Source of the DNA: Acuticoccus sediminis
Lineage (GTDB): Bacteria; Pseudomonadota; Alphaproteobacteria; Rhizobiales; Amorphaceae
Assembly: GCF_003258595.1 (NCBI RefSeq)
Contig: NZ_QHHQ01000001.1
Location: forward strand, 372,001-436,000
Length of the DNA stretch: 64,000 nt
Direction: 5' to 3'
Shown here: in pieces, positions 63,561 through 64,000 of the stretch
Layout of the letters: each line of letters starts with the position of its first letter
Numbering within the stretch: position 1 is the first letter of the stretch
Notes under the pieces: generated by a model
What the model was told of the DNA's origin: nothing
Databases searched by the model: none
What the model saw: only the letters and a program-made list of their open reading frames with translations
Made by a program: the position numbers and the translations under genes

Positions 63561-64000
63561 ATGGCAGGAACGGGCGAGGCGTCGCTGGAGCGACTTCGCG
63601 ACTTTGTCGCGAAGGGCCCCACCGTCGTGGCCGCAATCACCAGAAAGGCCGGCTCCACCCCGCGTGACCGCGGCGCGTGGCTGATCGTCTCGCCGGAGCG
63701 CTTCGTCGGCACCATCGGCGGCGGGGAGGCGGAGCGGCGGACCGTCGAGGCCGCCCGCCGGATGCTGCAGGACGGCGCCGCGACGCTGACGCTCGACCTG
63801 CCGCTCGGCCCCGCGCTCGACCAGTGCTGCGGCGGCCACCTCATCGTCGCGCTGAAGCGGATCGAGACGCCGCCCGAGGGTCCCTTCACCATCGAGGAGG
63901 ACGGCCCCCTCCTCACCGACCCGCCCCGGCGCTCCATCAGCGTCTACGGCGCCGGCCACGTCGGCCAGGCGCTGGTGCGCGCCCTCGCCCCGCTCCCGTT
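63561..64000 (+). CDS. xdhC: XdhC-family molybdoenzyme maturation protein (3' end outside window)
   Basis: 146 residues of an XdhC-like protein, cut by the window end. The N-terminus AITRKAGSTPRDRGAWLIVSPERFVGTIGGGEAERRTVEAARRML is the XdhC/CoxI pattern and LDQCCGGHLIV contains the conserved paired Cys. A Rossmann segment RSISVYGAGHVGQALVRAL begins near residue 130. It binds the molybdenum cofactor and inserts it, sulfurated, into xanthine-dehydrogenase-type enzymes. No such enzyme is in the window, so its partner is probably downstream. Confidence 0.9.
   Translation, partial: MAGTGEASLERLRDFVAKGPTVVAAITRKAGSTPRDRGAWLIVSPERFVGTIGGGEAERRTVEAARRMLQDGAATLTLDLPLGPALDQCCGGHLIVALKRIETPPEGPFTIEEDGPLLTDPPRRSISVYGAGHVGQALVRALAPLP

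Noticed and set aside
61088-63937. 949-codon minus-strand open frame opposite the TRAP operon
   Set aside because: Runs antisense to four recognisable genes and has the repetitive charged composition of a GC-rich shadow frame.

Overview
The window is very GC-rich, densely coded bacterial chromosome. The gene families point to an alphaproteobacterium, probably a marine or soil Hyphomicrobiales/Rhodobacterales relative: tripartite tricarboxylate (TTT), TRAP and TAXI transport proteins, an AcuR/AcuI-type acrylate detoxification pair, an OhrR-like regulator, FixL/FixJ-like two-component genes and a NasT-type nitrite reductase leader. This placement is inference from gene content. I saw no rRNA, tRNA, CRISPR, prophage or intact insertion sequence. 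The window begins inside a sensor kinase gene and ends inside an xdhC gene.

Layout. 1-5.9 kb: tctE/tctD two-component genes divergent from tctC-tctB-tctA and an AbrB-type membrane protein, with a phased four-copy GTCAG array between them. 6-8 kb: a secreted HSL-type esterase and an OhrR/MarR-like regulator that share a CGAT-N3-ATCG operator. 8.1-9.7 kb: a sorbosone/glucose dehydrogenase-like protein and a small cytochrome c. 9.7-17.3 kb: a complete Nit1C cluster (nitH-G-F-E-D-C-B read leftward, almost all genes overlapping), divergent from a MocR-type regulator that probably controls it. A 144-nt imperfect hairpin follows. 17.6-22.2 kb: a carbohydrate-type ABC importer operon. 22.4-25 kb: a DadA-like oxidase and an orphan TAXI-type binding protein. 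25-32 kb: an MscS channel, hyuB-hyuA, and an NtaA-type flavin monooxygenase convergent with a TonB-dependent receptor (to 34.1 kb).

34.7-41.7 kb: a haloperoxidase-like hydrolase followed by a CNB-thioredoxin-reductase-like protein, then a FixL/FixJ-like kinase with two response regulators, divergent from a SnoaL-like gene. 41.8-43.2 kb: a LysR regulator divergent from a small secreted protein, with a second four-copy GTCAG array at the LysR stop codon. 43.6-47.4 kb: an Fe(III)-type ABC importer whose ATPase gene lies convergent to the other two. 47.6-50.7 kb: nirBD preceded by tandem hexaloop hairpins typical of ANTAR/NasT antitermination. 50.8-56.8 kb: a HupE-like membrane protein, a beta-propeller protein, an unusual helical-repeat/HTH regulator, a DUF899 protein, a class III cyclase and an SRPBCC protein. 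56.9-59.5 kb: acuR-like tetR, an AhpD-like gene and acuI, with a TetR-type palindrome upstream of acuI. 59.7-63.5 kb: a TRAP operon with a GFA-family gene and an isoprenylcysteine-methyltransferase-like gene inserted between its subunits, followed by xdhC.

The most distinctive signals are regulatory: the two matching GTCAG arrays 40 kb apart, the ANTAR leader of nirBD, the shared OhrR-like operators, the AcuR-type palindrome in the acuI/TRAP intergenic region, and the Nit1C cluster with a MocR regulator where NitA would be expected.
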